Shown piece by piece: positions 63,483-64,000 of a stretch of DNA of 64,000 bases. Both the position numbers and the translations under genes were made by a program. The DNA is taken from NCBI GenBank assembly GCA_963969595.1, contig OZ018410.1:30322913-30386912 (forward strand). The letters are read 5' to 3'. The stretch's first letter is position 1; the number at the start of each line of letters is the position of its first letter. The stretch is from Neckera pumila. Its lineage: Eukaryota > Streptophyta > Bryopsida > Hypnales > Neckeraceae. The notes under the pieces were generated by a model that worked only from the letters and a program-made list of their open reading frames with translations, searched no databases and was not told where the DNA came from.

Positions 63483-64000
63483 CCCCTAAAGTTCCAAGGC
63501 CCATTTTTCTGTCACAAAACACTCAAAACTGCTACTTTGATTGCATTCATCCAAGAAATCACAAAAAATACTCTGTTTAGAATCTTACCGCAAGATCTTG
63601 TACTACACTTTTCTCAAATCATGTAGTAAATTTTTTGTGATGTTTGACCGTATGGATTGAAAGATATTAGCATTCAAAGTGAAAGAAAAAGTTTTTTTCC
63701 AATAAGATGCTTTGATTGCCCAAAAAACAAGAAACCCTATAACTTTCACATCACTAATTCAAATGGAATGAACCAAAGCTTCATATTTAGACAAAAATAT
63801 AATCTATTAGAAAATAATAATTAAAAAATTTATTTCAATTTTTTATAGATTTTTTTTGGTTCCTGGTCTCCCCTGTTTTGAGGTTATTGTAGCTTAAATT
63901 TTGCTCCTGGGCACCAATTGAAATAAAAATTACATTCCTAGAAAGCTAATAAGTTTTTCTATATTATAGAAAAATTTCAAAAAATTTCACCAAAAATTGA
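63483..64000. mobile_element. Left part of a TTAA-flanked element (cut by window end)
   Basis: TTAA at 63479-63482 is followed by CCCCTAAAGTTCCAAGGCCC. The following 500 bp parallel 34292-35130 with the same order of phrases (GATCTTGTACTACACTT, CAAATGGAATGAACCAAAGC, GCTCCTGGGCACCAATTG). Its right end lies beyond the window and would be expected to look like 1-244. Confidence 0.65.

Overview
The window looks like nuclear DNA of a land plant, probably one with AT-rich, TE-dense intergenic space; a non-seed plant is possible but not proven. The evidence is a plant-type CDKB kinase, TTTAGGG-type repeats, many short GT-AG introns, one AT-AC intron, and many plant-style DNA transposons and MITEs. 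The two genes are clearly richer in GC than the DNA around them.

Only two genes can be assembled intact, both on the plus strand. The first, at 17208-26392, encodes the second-largest subunit of RNA polymerase I (NRPA2/RPA2). I traced 27 exons giving 3600 nt (1199 aa), with reading frame preserved at every junction. Its first intron is a U12-type AT-AC intron. A telo-box and a minimal AUG-stop uORF lie upstream. The second, at 43563-46395, encodes a B-type cyclin-dependent kinase in 8 exons (918 nt, 305 aa) with a PSTALRE helix. One makes rRNA and the other drives mitosis; nothing in the sequence links their regulation.

The remaining DNA is mostly transposable elements. From 2.3 to 10.9 kb lies decayed protein-coding DNA, including a broken DDE-type transposase-like gene (5.7-8.3 kb). 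From 12 to 17 kb are CACTA elements, a foldback and a TTAA-flanked element. From 27 to 43 kb is AT-rich DNA with dispersed repeats, including two related copies of a 1.4-kb repeat. One copy carries a 920-bp TTAA-flanked insertion and the other keeps a single TTAA, which directly supports a TTAA target-site duplication. From 48 to 56 kb are short TIR elements, a TTTG/TTTTG microsatellite, Harbinger-like elements and a 2.28-kb Mutator-like element that appears to carry host gene fragments (ankyrin-like) and has itself been invaded by MITEs. From 58 to 64 kb are more TTAA-flanked elements, and the first and last bases of the window are halves of the same family.

The strongest candidate for something undescribed is this TTAA-flanked family with CCCCTAAAG-like termini (at least six copies or ends), which resembles piggyBac in target and end sequence but has no transposase here.
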